A DNA stretch of 64,000 nucleotides. It comes from Actinoplanes regularis. Its GTDB lineage: Bacteria; Actinomycetota; Actinomycetes; Mycobacteriales; Micromonosporaceae. The notes under the pieces are model-generated. The model worked only from the letters and a program-made list of their open reading frames with translations, ran no database searches and was not told the DNA's origin. The stretch is from the NCBI RefSeq assembly GCF_900188005.1, contig NZ_FZNR01000010.1, positions 124,001-188,000 on the forward strand, in the 5' to 3' direction. This document shows, one piece after another, positions 39,965-48,692 of the stretch (position 1 is its first letter; each line of letters begins with the position of its first letter). Both the position numbers and the translations under genes were made by a program.

Positions 39965-42022
39965 ATGTCACCCCGAGTACGTTGGGCGGCCACAGCCGCC
40001 GCGCTCCTTCTGGGGCTCCCGTTCGCCGCACCCCCGGCGAACGCGGAACCCGCGGCCCCAGCGGCGCCAGTGATCTCGCTCAGCTCCGGTGAGCACGCGC
40101 TGATCCGCTTCCGCCTGGCCGACCAGGCCACCCTGGACCGGCTCGTCGCGGCGGGCGCCGACCTGGCCGCCCGCCCCCGGACCGACGCCGGTGCCGTCCT
40201 CGCCGATCTCGTGGTCGACGACGTGCGGCTCGCCGAACTGGTCAAGAACGGGGCCGTACCGGTCCAGCTGATCCAGCGAGAGTCGGACGCGGCCGCCCGC
40301 CGGCCCGCCGTCGCCAAGGTCTCGGCCGACACGCTGAAATTCCTGCAGGCGTACTGGTGGACGGTCGGCGGACGGACCTTCCTTCAGACGCAGGTCACGA
40401 CGACCGCGACCGACGACCCCGACGTCGAGATCACCGTGACCTGGACGGCGGCCGACGGCACCACCGGCACGTATCCGCTCGTGCGGTTCGAGGACTCCGG
40501 CGAATACCAGTACCACTACGCGCTGCCGCAGCCGCTGCCCGGCAAGCCGGTGCGGGTCACCGCGTCGTCCAGCCTCGGCGGCACGGCCCGCCCGGTCACC
40601 CCGGCCACCTGGCCGGGGTCGACGCCGCCGGCCACGCCGGCCGGCTACCAGAAGGACTTCGTCGCCGCGTACATGACGCCGGCCGACATCGCCGCCCGGA
40701 TCAAGCGTCTGGCCCGGCAGTACCCGAAGCTCGTCGACGTGATCAATCTGCCGAACAGGACCCAGGGCTACCGGCGTACGGCGGTGGCGTACCTGGGTGA
40801 CCCGAACGCGGCCGCCGTCGTGGTCGAGTCGGTCAAGTTCGGCGACCAGAAGATGAACGGGGTGCAGGTGCGCACGGTCGACCCGGGGGCGAAGAACCGT
40901 CCGCTGGCCGCGACCTACGCCGACCGGGTCCTGACCGTCCGGCTCGCCACCGACGACACCGGCAAGACGATCAGCACCACCGACGACGTGGCCGCCTTCA
41001 TCACGGCGAAGTACCCGCGCAGGTTCCAGGCGTTCGTCGAGACCGGTTCGGCCGGGCTGCCGATGCCGGTGGTCGCGCCGGTCCGGCTCGACGACGGGCT
41101 CGAGGGCACCGAGGTGTCCAAGAAGCCGTGGACCGTACAGGCGCTGCGGATCGGCAAGGTCCGGGACGGCTCCAGGACCGGCGTGCTCGCGTACTCCCAG
41201 GAGCACGCCCGGGAGTGGGCCACGCCGCTGGTGACGCTGGAGTTCGCCGAGCGGCTGCTGGCCAACTACGCCACCGACCCGGCGACCAGAGCGCTGGTCG
41301 ACAACGTGGACGTGTTCATCATCCCGACGGTCAACCCGGACGGCGCGAACTACGCGTTCAACGACTTCAACTTCCAGCGCAAGAACCTGGTGAACCACTG
41401 TGCCGGCGCCAGCCGGGATCCCCGCTACCGCGACTCGTGGGGCGTCGACGTCAACCGCAACTACACGGTCGGCTCCTACTTCGACGGTTACGTCGGCGGC
41501 AACGCCAACTGCCTCTCCGGGACGTACGCCGGCACCGCCGAGCTGTCCGAGGCGGAGAGCCGCAACGTGATCGCGCTCGCGTCCGCCCACCCGAACATCA
41601 GGTTCGCGATGAACGTGCACTCGTACGGTGGGTACTTCATGTGGCCGCCCGGGTCGTACAAGGCCGAGGGCCGCGTCACGCTGCCCCGCCCGTCCATCGA
41701 CGAGTCGAAGTTCTACCTGGACAGCGCCCGCCGCATCGTCGGCGCGATCGCGGCCGAGCGCGGCACCGTGACCTGGCCGGCGTACACCGGCCCGGTCGCC
41801 GACGTGCTCTACTCGGCCGCCGGCAACTCGGCCGATCAGCTCTACTACGAGCTGGGCATCGACGCCTGGGACTTCGAGGTCGGCAACGACCGCTGGAACG
41901 AGGCCACCGGCGAGTGGGAGGGCGTCGGCTTCCAGCCACCGTTCGACGAGGCCCACGCCGAGGCCCAGGAGTACGCGGGCGGACTGGTCGAACTGGTCCG
42001 GATCGCCGCCTCCGCCGGCTGA
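39965..42022 (+). CDS. Secreted M14 zinc carboxypeptidase
   Basis: 685 residues. Signal peptide (about 1-29, ending PANA). An N-terminal prodomain-like part and an Ig/beta-sandwich stretch (about 110-220) lead to the M14 domain (about 230-680). Zinc ligands: SQEHAREW (His and Glu) and MNVHSYGGY (His); the general-base Glu is in DAWDFEVG near 640. FIIPTVNPDGANYA and VDVNRNY are the other family blocks. It should trim C-terminal residues from extracellular peptides. ATG 39965 follows AGGAGG at 39955-39960; the TTG just before it is too close to that site. Confidence 0.92.
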   Translation: MSPRVRWAATAAALLLGLPFAAPPANAEPAAPAAPVISLSSGEHALIRFRLADQATLDRLVAAGADLAARPRTDAGAVLADLVVDDVRLAELVKNGAVPVQLIQRESDAAARRPAVAKVSADTLKFLQAYWWTVGGRTFLQTQVTTTATDDPDVEITVTWTAADGTTGTYPLVRFEDSGEYQYHYALPQPLPGKPVRVTASSSLGGTARPVTPATWPGSTPPATPAGYQKDFVAAYMTPADIAARIKRLARQYPKLVDVINLPNRTQGYRRTAVAYLGDPNAAAVVVESVKFGDQKMNGVQVRTVDPGAKNRPLAATYADRVLTVRLATDDTGKTISTTDDVAAFITAKYPRRFQAFVETGSAGLPMPVVAPVRLDDGLEGTEVSKKPWTVQALRIGKVRDGSRTGVLAYSQEHAREWATPLVTLEFAERLLANYATDPATRALVDNVDVFIIPTVNPDGANYAFNDFNFQRKNLVNHCAGASRDPRYRDSWGVDVNRNYTVGSYFDGYVGGNANCLSGTYAGTAELSEAESRNVIALASAHPNIRFAMNVHSYGGYFMWPPGSYKAEGRVTLPRPSIDESKFYLDSARRIVGAIAAERGTVTWPAYTGPVADVLYSAAGNSADQLYYELGIDAWDFEVGNDRWNEATGEWEGVGFQPPFDEAHAEAQEYAGGLVELVRIAASAG

Positions 42023-42080
42023 GCCGTCCCCTGGTCACGCCCGGCCTCTCCGGCCGGGGCCAGCCCTGATCCACACTCCG

Positions 42081-42118
42081 CGAACGGCGGCCCGGCTGAT
42101 TCAGCGGGCCGCCGTTCG
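42081..42118. terminator. Bidirectional hairpin between carboxypeptidase and TetR genes
   Basis: CGAACGGCGGCCCG and CGGGCCGCCGTTCG form a 14-bp stem with a ten-base loop GCTGATTCAG. It lies midway between the two convergent stops. Confidence 0.82.
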
Positions 42119-42176
42119 GCCGTTCCGCGCCCGCCAGGGCATCATCAGGATCATCCGATCGGCCGGAGGTTCCGCC

Positions 42177-42746
42177 TCACGACGTACGGCGGTGCAGGCC
42201 GTCGAGCACGAGGGTGACGACGCCGTCCGCGTCGGCCCGGGAGCCCGGCTGGTCGCAGGCCATGCAGATGCCCTGCAGGGCCATCATGACGGCGCCGACA
42301 CCCACGTCGTCGCGGATGGCGCCCTCCTCGACGCCCGCGGCCAGCAGGTCCGCTATGGCCTGCCCCAATTCCCGGCCGCCCTCGGCGAGGGTGCCTGAGC
42401 GGGTGGCCATGAGGGTGGCGAGCGTGCGAGCCAGACCCTGGTTGGCATCCAGATGACTCACGAAGCCACGGAGGAAGGCCGCCAGCGCCTCCGTCGCGGA
42501 GAGCGTGGCCCGCAACTCGCGGGCGCGTGCGCACATCGCGGTGAGCTCTTCGCGGTAGACCGCCTCGGCCAGCGCCTCGCGGGTAGGAAAATGCCGGTAG
42601 AGCGTGCCCGTGCCGACCCCGGCCAGCCGGGCGAAGTCGTCGAAACGCAGGTCGAAGCAGCCTTCGGCGAACAGCTCACGGGCCTTGGCGAGCAGGGCGT
42701 CGCGGTTGCGCCGGGCGTCAGCGCGTAACGGCTTGGCTGTGGTCAC
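42177..42746 (-). CDS. TetR family regulator
   Basis: 189 residues: RADARRNRDALLAKARELFAEGCFD, then a clear HTH DDFARLAGVGTGTLYRHFPTREAL, then an all-helical ligand domain. GTG 42744-42746 has GGAGG seven bases ahead. The gene diverges from the ketopantoate-reductase-like gene and the gap holds two operator-like palindromes overlapping a consensus-like promoter, so autoregulation and repression of that neighbour are likely. This is the common layout in Streptomyces-type TetR/oxidoreductase pairs. Confidence 0.92.
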   Translation of the reverse strand: MTTAKPLRADARRNRDALLAKARELFAEGCFDLRFDDFARLAGVGTGTLYRHFPTREALAEAVYREELTAMCARARELRATLSATEALAAFLRGFVSHLDANQGLARTLATLMATRSGTLAEGGRELGQAIADLLAAGVEEGAIRDDVGVGAVMMALQGICMACDQPGSRADADGVVTLVLDGLHRRTS

Positions 42747-42758
42747 CCGGAGCCTCCT

Positions 42759-42806
42759 TTGACAAACGGAAACTGTCTCCATATCTTGAAAGTGGAGACG
42801 ATCTCC
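42759..42806 (+). promoter_or_regulatory. Promoter with two TetR-type operators
   Basis: TTGACA (42759-42764), 17-bp spacer, TATCTT (42782-42787) form a good sigma-70-like promoter for the gene at 42846. A 13-bp near-palindrome GGAAACTGTCTCC (42768-42780) fills the spacer and a second, GGAGACGATCTCC (42794-42806), lies just downstream of the -10, 26 bp apart centre to centre. Two TetR dimers there would block transcription. Confidence 0.75.
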
Positions 42807-42845
42807 GATTCTAGGCGACCTGGTCACCGGCCCGTGAGGTGCGGC

Positions 42846-43790
42846 ATGAAGATTCTGATGTTCGGCCGGGGTGTCATCGCCGCGGCGTACGGGTGGGCGC
42901 TGGAGCGGGCCGGGCACGAGATCGAGTTCTACGTACGGCCCGGCCGGGCAGCGAAGTACGGAAACGCGATCGACCTCGACCTGCTCGACGCACGGCGCCG
43001 GTTGTGGGGGCGACGCGTCACCGGGAAGTGGCCGGTACGTTACCGCGAATCGCTGGAGCCGGACCACGACTTCGACCTGATCGTGGTGAGCGTGCAGCAC
43101 TACGGCTTCGCCGAGGCAGTGTCCTTCCTGGGGCCGCGCGTAGGCAACGCGACGGTGCTGGTCTTCAACAACCTGTGGGTCGAGCCACTGGTCGCGGTCG
43201 AGTCTCTGCCCGCCGACCAGTTGGCCTGGGGCTTTCCCGGCGCCGGTGGCGGCTTCGACGACGACGGCGTGCTGCGGGCGACCCTGCTGCCCGTGGTCTT
43301 CTTCGGCTCCCTCGACCGGCCGCCGACCGAGCGTGAGCGAGCCGTGCGCACGGTGTTCCGCCAGGCCGGATTCAGGCTCCGGGAGAACACCGACTTCCGC
43401 GGCTGGCTGTCGATCCACTTCATCCAGAACGCCGGCCTGCACACGCAGAGCTTGAAACTGGGTTCCCTCGCCGCGCTGGCCGGGAAGACGCGCAACGTAC
43501 GCGAGGCGATTCTCGCCACCCGCGAACTACTGCCCCTCGTCGAGGCCCGCGGCGTCGACCTGCGGCGGCACCGCGGCGACCTGATGCCGTTCACAGCGCC
43601 CGTCTGGCTGACAGCGCCCGCGCTCGCCTGGCTCTTCCGTCACTTCCCGCCGATGCGCACGGTGATGGAGGCCCATGCCAACACCGAGGAACTGCGCGCG
43701 GTCTGCCGCGACACCCTGGCCGAGGCGCGCCGCCTGGGCGTGTCCGTGCCGCGGCTGGAGGCGGCCGAGCCCTACTTCACCGCAGGATGA
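42846..43790 (+). CDS. Ketopantoate reductase-like (ApbA/PanE) oxidoreductase
   Basis: 314 residues starting MKILMFGRGVIAAAYGWALERAGHEI, a Rossmann nucleotide-binding loop (G-x-G-x2-A), with DFDLIVVSVQHYGFAEAV (strand 4) and FNNLWVEPL. The C-terminal helical half has WLSIHFIQNAGLH in place of the ApbA N-x-K catalytic block; the usual Lys is not obvious, so pantothenate synthesis is unlikely and a broader ketoacid or alcohol dehydrogenase role is suggested. It is regulated by the divergent TetR gene and followed directly by a terminator. Confidence 0.85.
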   Translation: MKILMFGRGVIAAAYGWALERAGHEIEFYVRPGRAAKYGNAIDLDLLDARRRLWGRRVTGKWPVRYRESLEPDHDFDLIVVSVQHYGFAEAVSFLGPRVGNATVLVFNNLWVEPLVAVESLPADQLAWGFPGAGGGFDDDGVLRATLLPVVFFGSLDRPPTERERAVRTVFRQAGFRLRENTDFRGWLSIHFIQNAGLHTQSLKLGSLAALAGKTRNVREAILATRELLPLVEARGVDLRRHRGDLMPFTAPVWLTAPALAWLFRHFPPMRTVMEAHANTEELRAVCRDTLAEARRLGVSVPRLEAAEPYFTAG

Positions 43791-43824
43791 GCGGCCGGGC
43801 CCCCCGTCGCTCGGGCCCGGCCGC
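43791..43824. terminator. 12-bp hairpin right after the ApbA-like gene
   Basis: GCGGCCGGGCCC starts on the first base after the stop codon and pairs with GGGCCCGGCCGC across a ten-base loop. It also lies just downstream of the convergent beta-helix enzyme gene. Confidence 0.82.
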
Positions 43825-43856
43825 CGGTCGTACCGATCAGGTGATGCCTGGTGGTC

Positions 43857-46064
43857 CTACGGGAAGTTGACCAGGTAGGAGTTGTTGTTGCTGGGGTTCG
43901 CGGCCGCGCCGGTGTTGTTGATGATGTGCGAGATGGTGCCGACGCCGCCGAGGGAGACGATCGCCATGTTGTGGAACTTCACTCCGGAGACCGCCGGCAC
44001 CTCGAACGCGCGGAGCGAGGACACCGAGTTGTTCACGTTGAAGAAGCAGTAGCTGCCGAGCCCCCAGGCCTCGAACGTGGTGACACCGTTCGCCACCTTG
44101 ATCGCCGGGTAGCCGTTCTGCGAGCCGTTCATCCAGGCGGCCTGGTTCGGCGGGTCGTACGGCATCTCGTTCTGGAAGAAGATGATCCTGCCGTTGGCGC
44201 CGTTCCAGACGACCTCGTTCTTCTGGTAGTGCTCGACGAACAGGCCGGTCGCGAGCACGTTGTCGCCGTTGACGGTGAGACCGTTGTCGGCGGTGTTCAC
44301 CGTCCAGCCGATCCCCGCGCCGTGGTCGGCACGCCAGGCCCAGGTGTGGTCGATGATCGTGTTGTTGGTGTTCACGACCAGGCTGTTGGTGGCCTTGCCG
44401 GCCACCATGCCGCCGATCCGGAAGAACACGTCCTGCACGGTGGTCGGGTTGGCCGCGTGCGACACACCCGACTTGGCCAGGCCGACCTTGAGCAGGGTGT
44501 CGCTGTTGGTGGTTCCGGCGTCGAAGAGCAGACCCTTGAGGCGTACGCCGTCGACGTCGGCCACGTCCATCGCGTTCACGCCGTTGTCCGGGATGATGGT
44601 CGGGTAACCGATGCCGAGCACGACCGTGTTGGCCTTGGTCACGTGCAGGGTCTGGTTCACGTGGTAGACGCCCGGGGTGAAGAACAGGTTGCACCCGTTG
44701 GCCAGCGCCGTGTTGATCGTCGCCGCCGAGTCGCTGGGCCGCGCGACGAAGAAGTTGCTCATCGGCAGCGAGGTGCCGGGAGTGCTGCCGCCCGCCCAGC
44801 TCGGCCCGGTGGCGTTGGTGCGCAGCGAGGGCAGGAAGACCCGGTACCTGCCGGCCGGGTCGAGGTACAGGTACGGCACGTCCCGCGAGATCGGCGTGCT
44901 GGCCAGGGTGGTGTAGCGGGGCCCGCCGGCCGGGTTCGTGTTGAAGTTGTTGGCGGGGGCGCCGTTGGTGCCGGAGAACACCATGTTCCAGTTGGAGCCG
45001 CTCCAGGAGCCCAGCGTGCTGTCCTTGGTGTACCACTGCTGCTGGGAGGCCGACTCGGCGTTCCCGTCGATCTTCGAGTCGGAGATGTACCCGCCGCTGG
45101 CCCAGCCGTAGCTGGCCGGGAAGAGGTTGAGACCGCCGATCACGTGCATGCGACGGTACGGCGCGGCCTGCGCGACCGCCCAGCGGTTGGTGCCGCCGAG
45201 CGTGTTGATCGACATGTTCTCGGCCGACCGCCAGAAGTTCTGGGTCGCGTTGCCGGCGTCGCTGGCGTTGAACGCGTCGACGGTGACGGCACCGTTGATG
45301 CGTACGTCATCGGGGTTCTGACCCAGACCGAGGATCGACGTGTTGAAGCCGATGTTCGCGCCGACGTTGTACGGCGTGGTGCTCGGCTTGAAGACCAGCG
45401 CGTCCCGGCGGGTGCCGAACTGCGCCGACTGCGTGTCCTTCTGCGCGTTGAAGACGCTGTCCAGCGACGACTGGATGGCGGCGTCCGACATCGAGTGGTC
45501 GTAGATGTGGACGTTGGGCCCGAAGTCCGGGGTGTCGGAGTAGGTCGGGCAGGTACCGGGGTTCGTAGGCGTCGTCGTGACGGTGAACTTCTGCGCGCCG
45601 GAGCCGTTGCAGTCCCAGATCTGCAGGCGGGTCCCGTTGGCGGTGGCGCCGCTCGGAGAGTCCATGCAGCGACCGGACAGCGGGTTCTTGAGGCTGCCGT
45701 CGGTCTGCTGGACCCACTGCTGCGCGCCGGTGCCGTTGCAGTCCCAGAGCTGGAGCTTGGTGCCGTTGGCGGTGCCGGCGCTCGTCACGTCCAGGCAGCG
45801 GCCGATGGTGGTCAGCGCACTTCCGCTCCAGGTCCAGTGCTGGTCGGCGCTGTTGGTCTGGCAGTCCCAGAGCTGGACCGGCGTGCCGTTGACGCCGGTG
45901 TCGTCGCCGCTGACATCGACACACTTGGCACCGGGGCCGGCGATCGTGTCACCGGTGACGGCGGCCCAGGCGATCTGGCCGCCGCCGGCCGCGCCGAGCG
46001 TGGCGGCCGCCAGCACGAGCACCGCGAGCAGGCCGCGGTGGCGCCGTCGAGGGACAACTCTCAT
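43857..46064 (-). CDS. Secreted right-handed beta-helix enzyme with N-terminal ricin lectin
   Basis: 735 residues. Signal peptide with a long basic n-region (MRVVPRRRHRG, hydrophobic core to about 33). Residues about 36-165 are a ricin-B (CBM13) beta-trefoil with three repeats carrying CVDVSGDD/QLWDCQ-type words. Residues about 175-735 are a repetitive Asn/Gly-rich beta-helix (INGAVTVDAFNASDAGNA, MSINTLGGTNRWAV, VNTNNTIIDHTWAWRADHGAG, FEAWGLGSYCFF) like the GH55-related proteins often mislabelled adenylyl cyclase in actinomycetes. Polysaccharide, perhaps beta-glucan, is the likely substrate, but the catalytic residues cannot be fixed by eye. It lies 149 bp downstream of the GH64 gene on the same strand but past a terminator. 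Confidence 0.78.
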   Translation of the reverse strand: MRVVPRRRHRGLLAVLVLAAATLGAAGGGQIAWAAVTGDTIAGPGAKCVDVSGDDTGVNGTPVQLWDCQTNSADQHWTWSGSALTTIGRCLDVTSAGTANGTKLQLWDCNGTGAQQWVQQTDGSLKNPLSGRCMDSPSGATANGTRLQIWDCNGSGAQKFTVTTTPTNPGTCPTYSDTPDFGPNVHIYDHSMSDAAIQSSLDSVFNAQKDTQSAQFGTRRDALVFKPSTTPYNVGANIGFNTSILGLGQNPDDVRINGAVTVDAFNASDAGNATQNFWRSAENMSINTLGGTNRWAVAQAAPYRRMHVIGGLNLFPASYGWASGGYISDSKIDGNAESASQQQWYTKDSTLGSWSGSNWNMVFSGTNGAPANNFNTNPAGGPRYTTLASTPISRDVPYLYLDPAGRYRVFLPSLRTNATGPSWAGGSTPGTSLPMSNFFVARPSDSAATINTALANGCNLFFTPGVYHVNQTLHVTKANTVVLGIGYPTIIPDNGVNAMDVADVDGVRLKGLLFDAGTTNSDTLLKVGLAKSGVSHAANPTTVQDVFFRIGGMVAGKATNSLVVNTNNTIIDHTWAWRADHGAGIGWTVNTADNGLTVNGDNVLATGLFVEHYQKNEVVWNGANGRIIFFQNEMPYDPPNQAAWMNGSQNGYPAIKVANGVTTFEAWGLGSYCFFNVNNSVSSLRAFEVPAVSGVKFHNMAIVSLGGVGTISHIINNTGAAANPSNNNSYLVNFP

Positions 46065-46163
46065 GTGCTGTCCTACCTTCCTTGTCGGCTGCCCGCGGTG
46101 CAGGGGAATGGGCAGGAGATCCAGCCGGGCCGGAACCGAACTGGTTCCGGTGGTGGAACAGAA

Positions 46164-46196
46164 CCGGGACCCGGAGGCGGTGGCTCCGGGTCCCGG
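46164..46196. terminator. 13-bp hairpin after GH64
   Basis: CCGGGACCCGGAG (46164-46176) and CTCCGGGTCCCGG (46184-46196) with a seven-base loop, 18 bp past the GH64 stop on the minus strand. A second, smaller hairpin CCGGAACC/GGTTCCGG lies nearby at about 46131-46151. Confidence 0.8.
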
Positions 46197-46213
46197 GCCC
46201 GGGTCGTCGCCGG

Positions 46214-48199
46214 TCAGGCCTTGGCGAACTTCTGGGCGGCGGAGCCGTTGCAGTCCCAGATCTGCAGGCGGGTGCCGTTGGCGGTGTTGCCGGAGGGCGC
46301 GTCGACGCAGCGGCCGGACTGCGGGTTGCTGATGCTGCCGTTGCTGTTGACGACCCAGGTCTGCGCCGCGTTGCCGGTGCAGTTGTGCAGCTGGAGCTGG
46401 GCGCCGTTGGCGGTGCCGCCGCCGGCGATGTCCAGGCACATGCCGAGGGTGGTCAGCGACTGACCGGTCCAGGCCCAGTGCTGGTCGCGGGCGGTCAGCT
46501 GGCAGTCCCAGAGCTGCACGGCCGCGCCGTCGCCACCGGCGTCGTCGCCCGCGACGTCGACGCACTTGCCGCCGGGGGCGGTGAGGTTGGTCGCGCCGTT
46601 GTTGTAGGCGAACTTCTGGGCGCCGGAGGTGTTGCAGTCCCAGATCTGCAGGCGGGTGCCGTTGGCGGTGGCGCCGGACGGCGAGTCGACACACTTGCCG
46701 GACTGCGGGTTGCGGATCGTGCCGTCGGCCTGGGTGACCCACTGCTGGCCGCCGACGCCGTTGCAGTCCCAGAGCTCGAGTTTGGCGCCGGAGGTGGTGC
46801 TGTTGCCCTCGATGTCGAGGCAGCGGCCCAGGGTCTGCAGGGTGCCGTTCTTGAGCGTCCAGTGCTGGTCCTTGGCGGCCGCCTGGCAGTCCCAGAGCTG
46901 GACCGCGGCGCCGTTGCCGCCGGAGTCGTCACCGGCGACGTCGACGCACTTGCCGCCGGGGCCAGCCACCGTGTATCCGGTGGTCGAGCCGCCACCGCCG
47001 CCGGTACCGCCGACGAACGGGGAGAGGATGACGCCCGCGGAGGTGGGGTTGTTCGAGTAGACCAGGGACTCCTGGTTCTGCACGTCGTCGAAGGCGAAGG
47101 CGTACGCCTTGCCGTCGGCCATGTTCGCGTGGATGATCCGCGCGTACTGGTTGGTGGGGTTGCTCTTGTAGAAGTCGGCCGCCGTGCCACCGGGCTGGGT
47201 GTCCAGGGTGCCGAGGGTGCCGCGGTTCAGCGCCGCGCACAGGGTGCGGGCGATCGGGCCGACCACCAGGTCGTTCGGGGCGGCGAGGTTGCCGTCACAG
47301 CCCCAGACGTTGGCGCTCGACGGCTTGTTGAACGAGGCGACCTGCGCACCGGAGCTGTTGGTGAAGACCATGGTGCTGCCGGACGTACGGCCGAAGTACT
47401 TGGTGTTGGGCTGGTCGCCGAAGGGCACGACGGTGAGCGTCTTGCCGGTGTAGGCGTTCCAGGCCGAGTTGATGTAGGAGTCGAGGTAGGTGCTGCTGAG
47501 CAGGCCCGCGTCGGCGGACTTGCCCGGCGAGAGCACCCGCAGCACGGTCCCGTCGGAGCGGGTGACCACGGTGTTCGCCCAGCCGGACTGTGCCCTGATC
47601 TGGTCGATGACGTTCTGCCGGCCGTTGGCGACCACGGCGCCGGTGCTCTTGGTGCCGTCGCTGCCGGAGACGGTCACCACGTGCGGGAGGGCGAACATGT
47701 CCACCTGCGAGCTGTTGAGCCACAGCCCGGAGTCGTTGTAGGTGAACTCGCTCCAGTCGAACAGGATGTCGTGGTTGGGGTCGCCGGAGGCCCACGGCGC
47801 GGGCTGGACCAGGCCGTCCGGGGTGAGGAAGAACTTCAGCTTCTGGCCGAGCGACATGTACAGCCGGCCGGAGAAGTTGCGCGGCAGCTGGACGGTGGTG
47901 CTGCCACCGTTGCCCGGGCCACCGATGGCGACGTCCGGCGCGGCGGACGGGGGCAGCGAGCCGGCCGGCCAGGCGTTGAAGGTGCCGCCGGCGGTGACGT
48001 AGCCCAGCCTGCCGGTGGTGAGGTTGACCCCGATGACGTAGAGGTAGGCCGCGTCGCCGCGCCCGGTGCTGTTGGTGACCGTGAACGGCAGCAGGTTGGG
48101 TCCGACGGCCTGGGCGGCCGACGCGGCGACGGTCGCGCCGATCGGTATCGCCGTTACGAGCGCGGCGAGCGCGCTCAGCAGCTTGTTACGTGTCGACAT
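46214..48199 (-). CDS. Secreted GH64 beta-1,3-glucanase with two ricin-type lectin domains
   Basis: 661 residues. Signal peptide ends AAQA near residue 33. Residues about 35-395 are a GH64 (laminaripentaose-producing, thaumatin-like) domain: the pair HDILFDWSEFTYND and SSQVDMFALP places a Glu and an Asp exactly 16 residues apart, as the catalytic Glu154/Asp170 of characterised GH64 enzymes. A GGTGGGGGS linker leads to two ricin-B/CBM13 trefoils (about 408-530 and 535-661), each with three CVD/CLD repeats and QIWDCN-type words. It probably digests fungal cell-wall beta-1,3-glucan or curdlan. AGGAG six bases before ATG 48199. Confidence 0.92.
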   Translation of the reverse strand: MSTRNKLLSALAALVTAIPIGATVAASAAQAVGPNLLPFTVTNSTGRGDAAYLYVIGVNLTTGRLGYVTAGGTFNAWPAGSLPPSAAPDVAIGGPGNGGSTTVQLPRNFSGRLYMSLGQKLKFFLTPDGLVQPAPWASGDPNHDILFDWSEFTYNDSGLWLNSSQVDMFALPHVVTVSGSDGTKSTGAVVANGRQNVIDQIRAQSGWANTVVTRSDGTVLRVLSPGKSADAGLLSSTYLDSYINSAWNAYTGKTLTVVPFGDQPNTKYFGRTSGSTMVFTNSSGAQVASFNKPSSANVWGCDGNLAAPNDLVVGPIARTLCAALNRGTLGTLDTQPGGTAADFYKSNPTNQYARIIHANMADGKAYAFAFDDVQNQESLVYSNNPTSAGVILSPFVGGTGGGGGSTTGYTVAGPGGKCVDVAGDDSGGNGAAVQLWDCQAAAKDQHWTLKNGTLQTLGRCLDIEGNSTTSGAKLELWDCNGVGGQQWVTQADGTIRNPQSGKCVDSPSGATANGTRLQIWDCNTSGAQKFAYNNGATNLTAPGGKCVDVAGDDAGGDGAAVQLWDCQLTARDQHWAWTGQSLTTLGMCLDIAGGGTANGAQLQLHNCTGNAAQTWVVNSNGSISNPQSGRCVDAPSGNTANGTRLQIWDCNGSAAQKFAKA

Positions 48200-48296
48200 A
48201 GGGGCTCCTGGGAAAAGGGGAAGCCCTCGATCCGCCGTGGCCGGCCAATGGACGATAGGCCCATCGACGTGGGGAAACCGTTCGGCGTACAGCGGG

Positions 48297-48359
48297 GAGA
48301 GCGCTCTCAGATGATGTCCAAAAGCGAACGTTCCTGTCAATGCTTTGTTAACACTGATA
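48297..48359 (-). promoter_or_regulatory. GH64 promoter with LacI/CebR-like operator
   Basis: On the minus strand TTGACA (48340-48335) is followed at 18 bp by CATCAT (48316-48311), and just downstream, where transcription should start, stands the perfect palindrome GAGAGCGCTCTC (48297-48308). Its core GAGCGCTC is that of the CebR box of Streptomyces (TGGGAGCGCTCCCA). A second imperfect repeat, TGTTAACA and TGATAACA, lies at 48344-48360. Sugar-inducible repression by a LacI-family protein is inferred. Confidence 0.65.
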
Positions 48360-48379
48360 ACAGTTGGACACTCCGATGA

Positions 48380-48427
48380 GGACGGCGAAGGGGGCGGCGC
48401 ACCGGTGCGCCGCCCCCTTCGCCGTCC
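48380..48427. terminator. 48-bp perfect palindrome after the DoxX remnant
   Basis: The two 24-base arms, starting GGACGGCGAAGG and ending CCTTCGCCGTCC, are exactly complementary with no unpaired loop bases apart from those forced by the turn. It ends 4 bp from the DoxX-like stop and probably was that gene's terminator; it also shields the GH64 promoter region from read-through. Confidence 0.82.
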
Positions 48428-48431
48428 GAAC

Positions 48432-48692
48432 TCAGTCGCGGTGCTCGAGCCCGCGCGGCGCGACAGCCGTGGCAAGCCTGGCCAGGGCGAGCGCGCCGAT
48501 CAGCAGGCCGACGTCACGCAGCGCAACGTCATAAAAGTTACCGAGCAGCAACAGGTTGACGATGATGCCGCCGAGCCACGCCGCGACGAGGTAGCCGCCG
48601 AATCGGGGCAGGAGCGCGACGACCACACCGGCGAGGATCTCGACGACCCCCACGGCGAGCATCGCCTGGTGCGCGGTCCCGGGCAGCCAAGT
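48432..48692 (-). pseudogene. DoxX-like membrane protein, 5' half missing
   Basis: The frame reads TWLPGTAHQAMLAVGVVEILAGVV, RFGGYLVAAWLGGIIVNLLLLGNFYDVALRDVGLLIGALALARLA (in parts), the C-terminal half of DoxX-like four-helix membrane proteins. Homology-like sequence begins abruptly at TWLP, with no start codon other than an internal ATG (48660-48662) that would leave out the first two helices. Upstream the DNA instead belongs to the opposite-strand regulator remnant. The first 60-70 residues, and the promoter, are therefore lost. The 3' end and terminator are intact. Confidence 0.75.
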
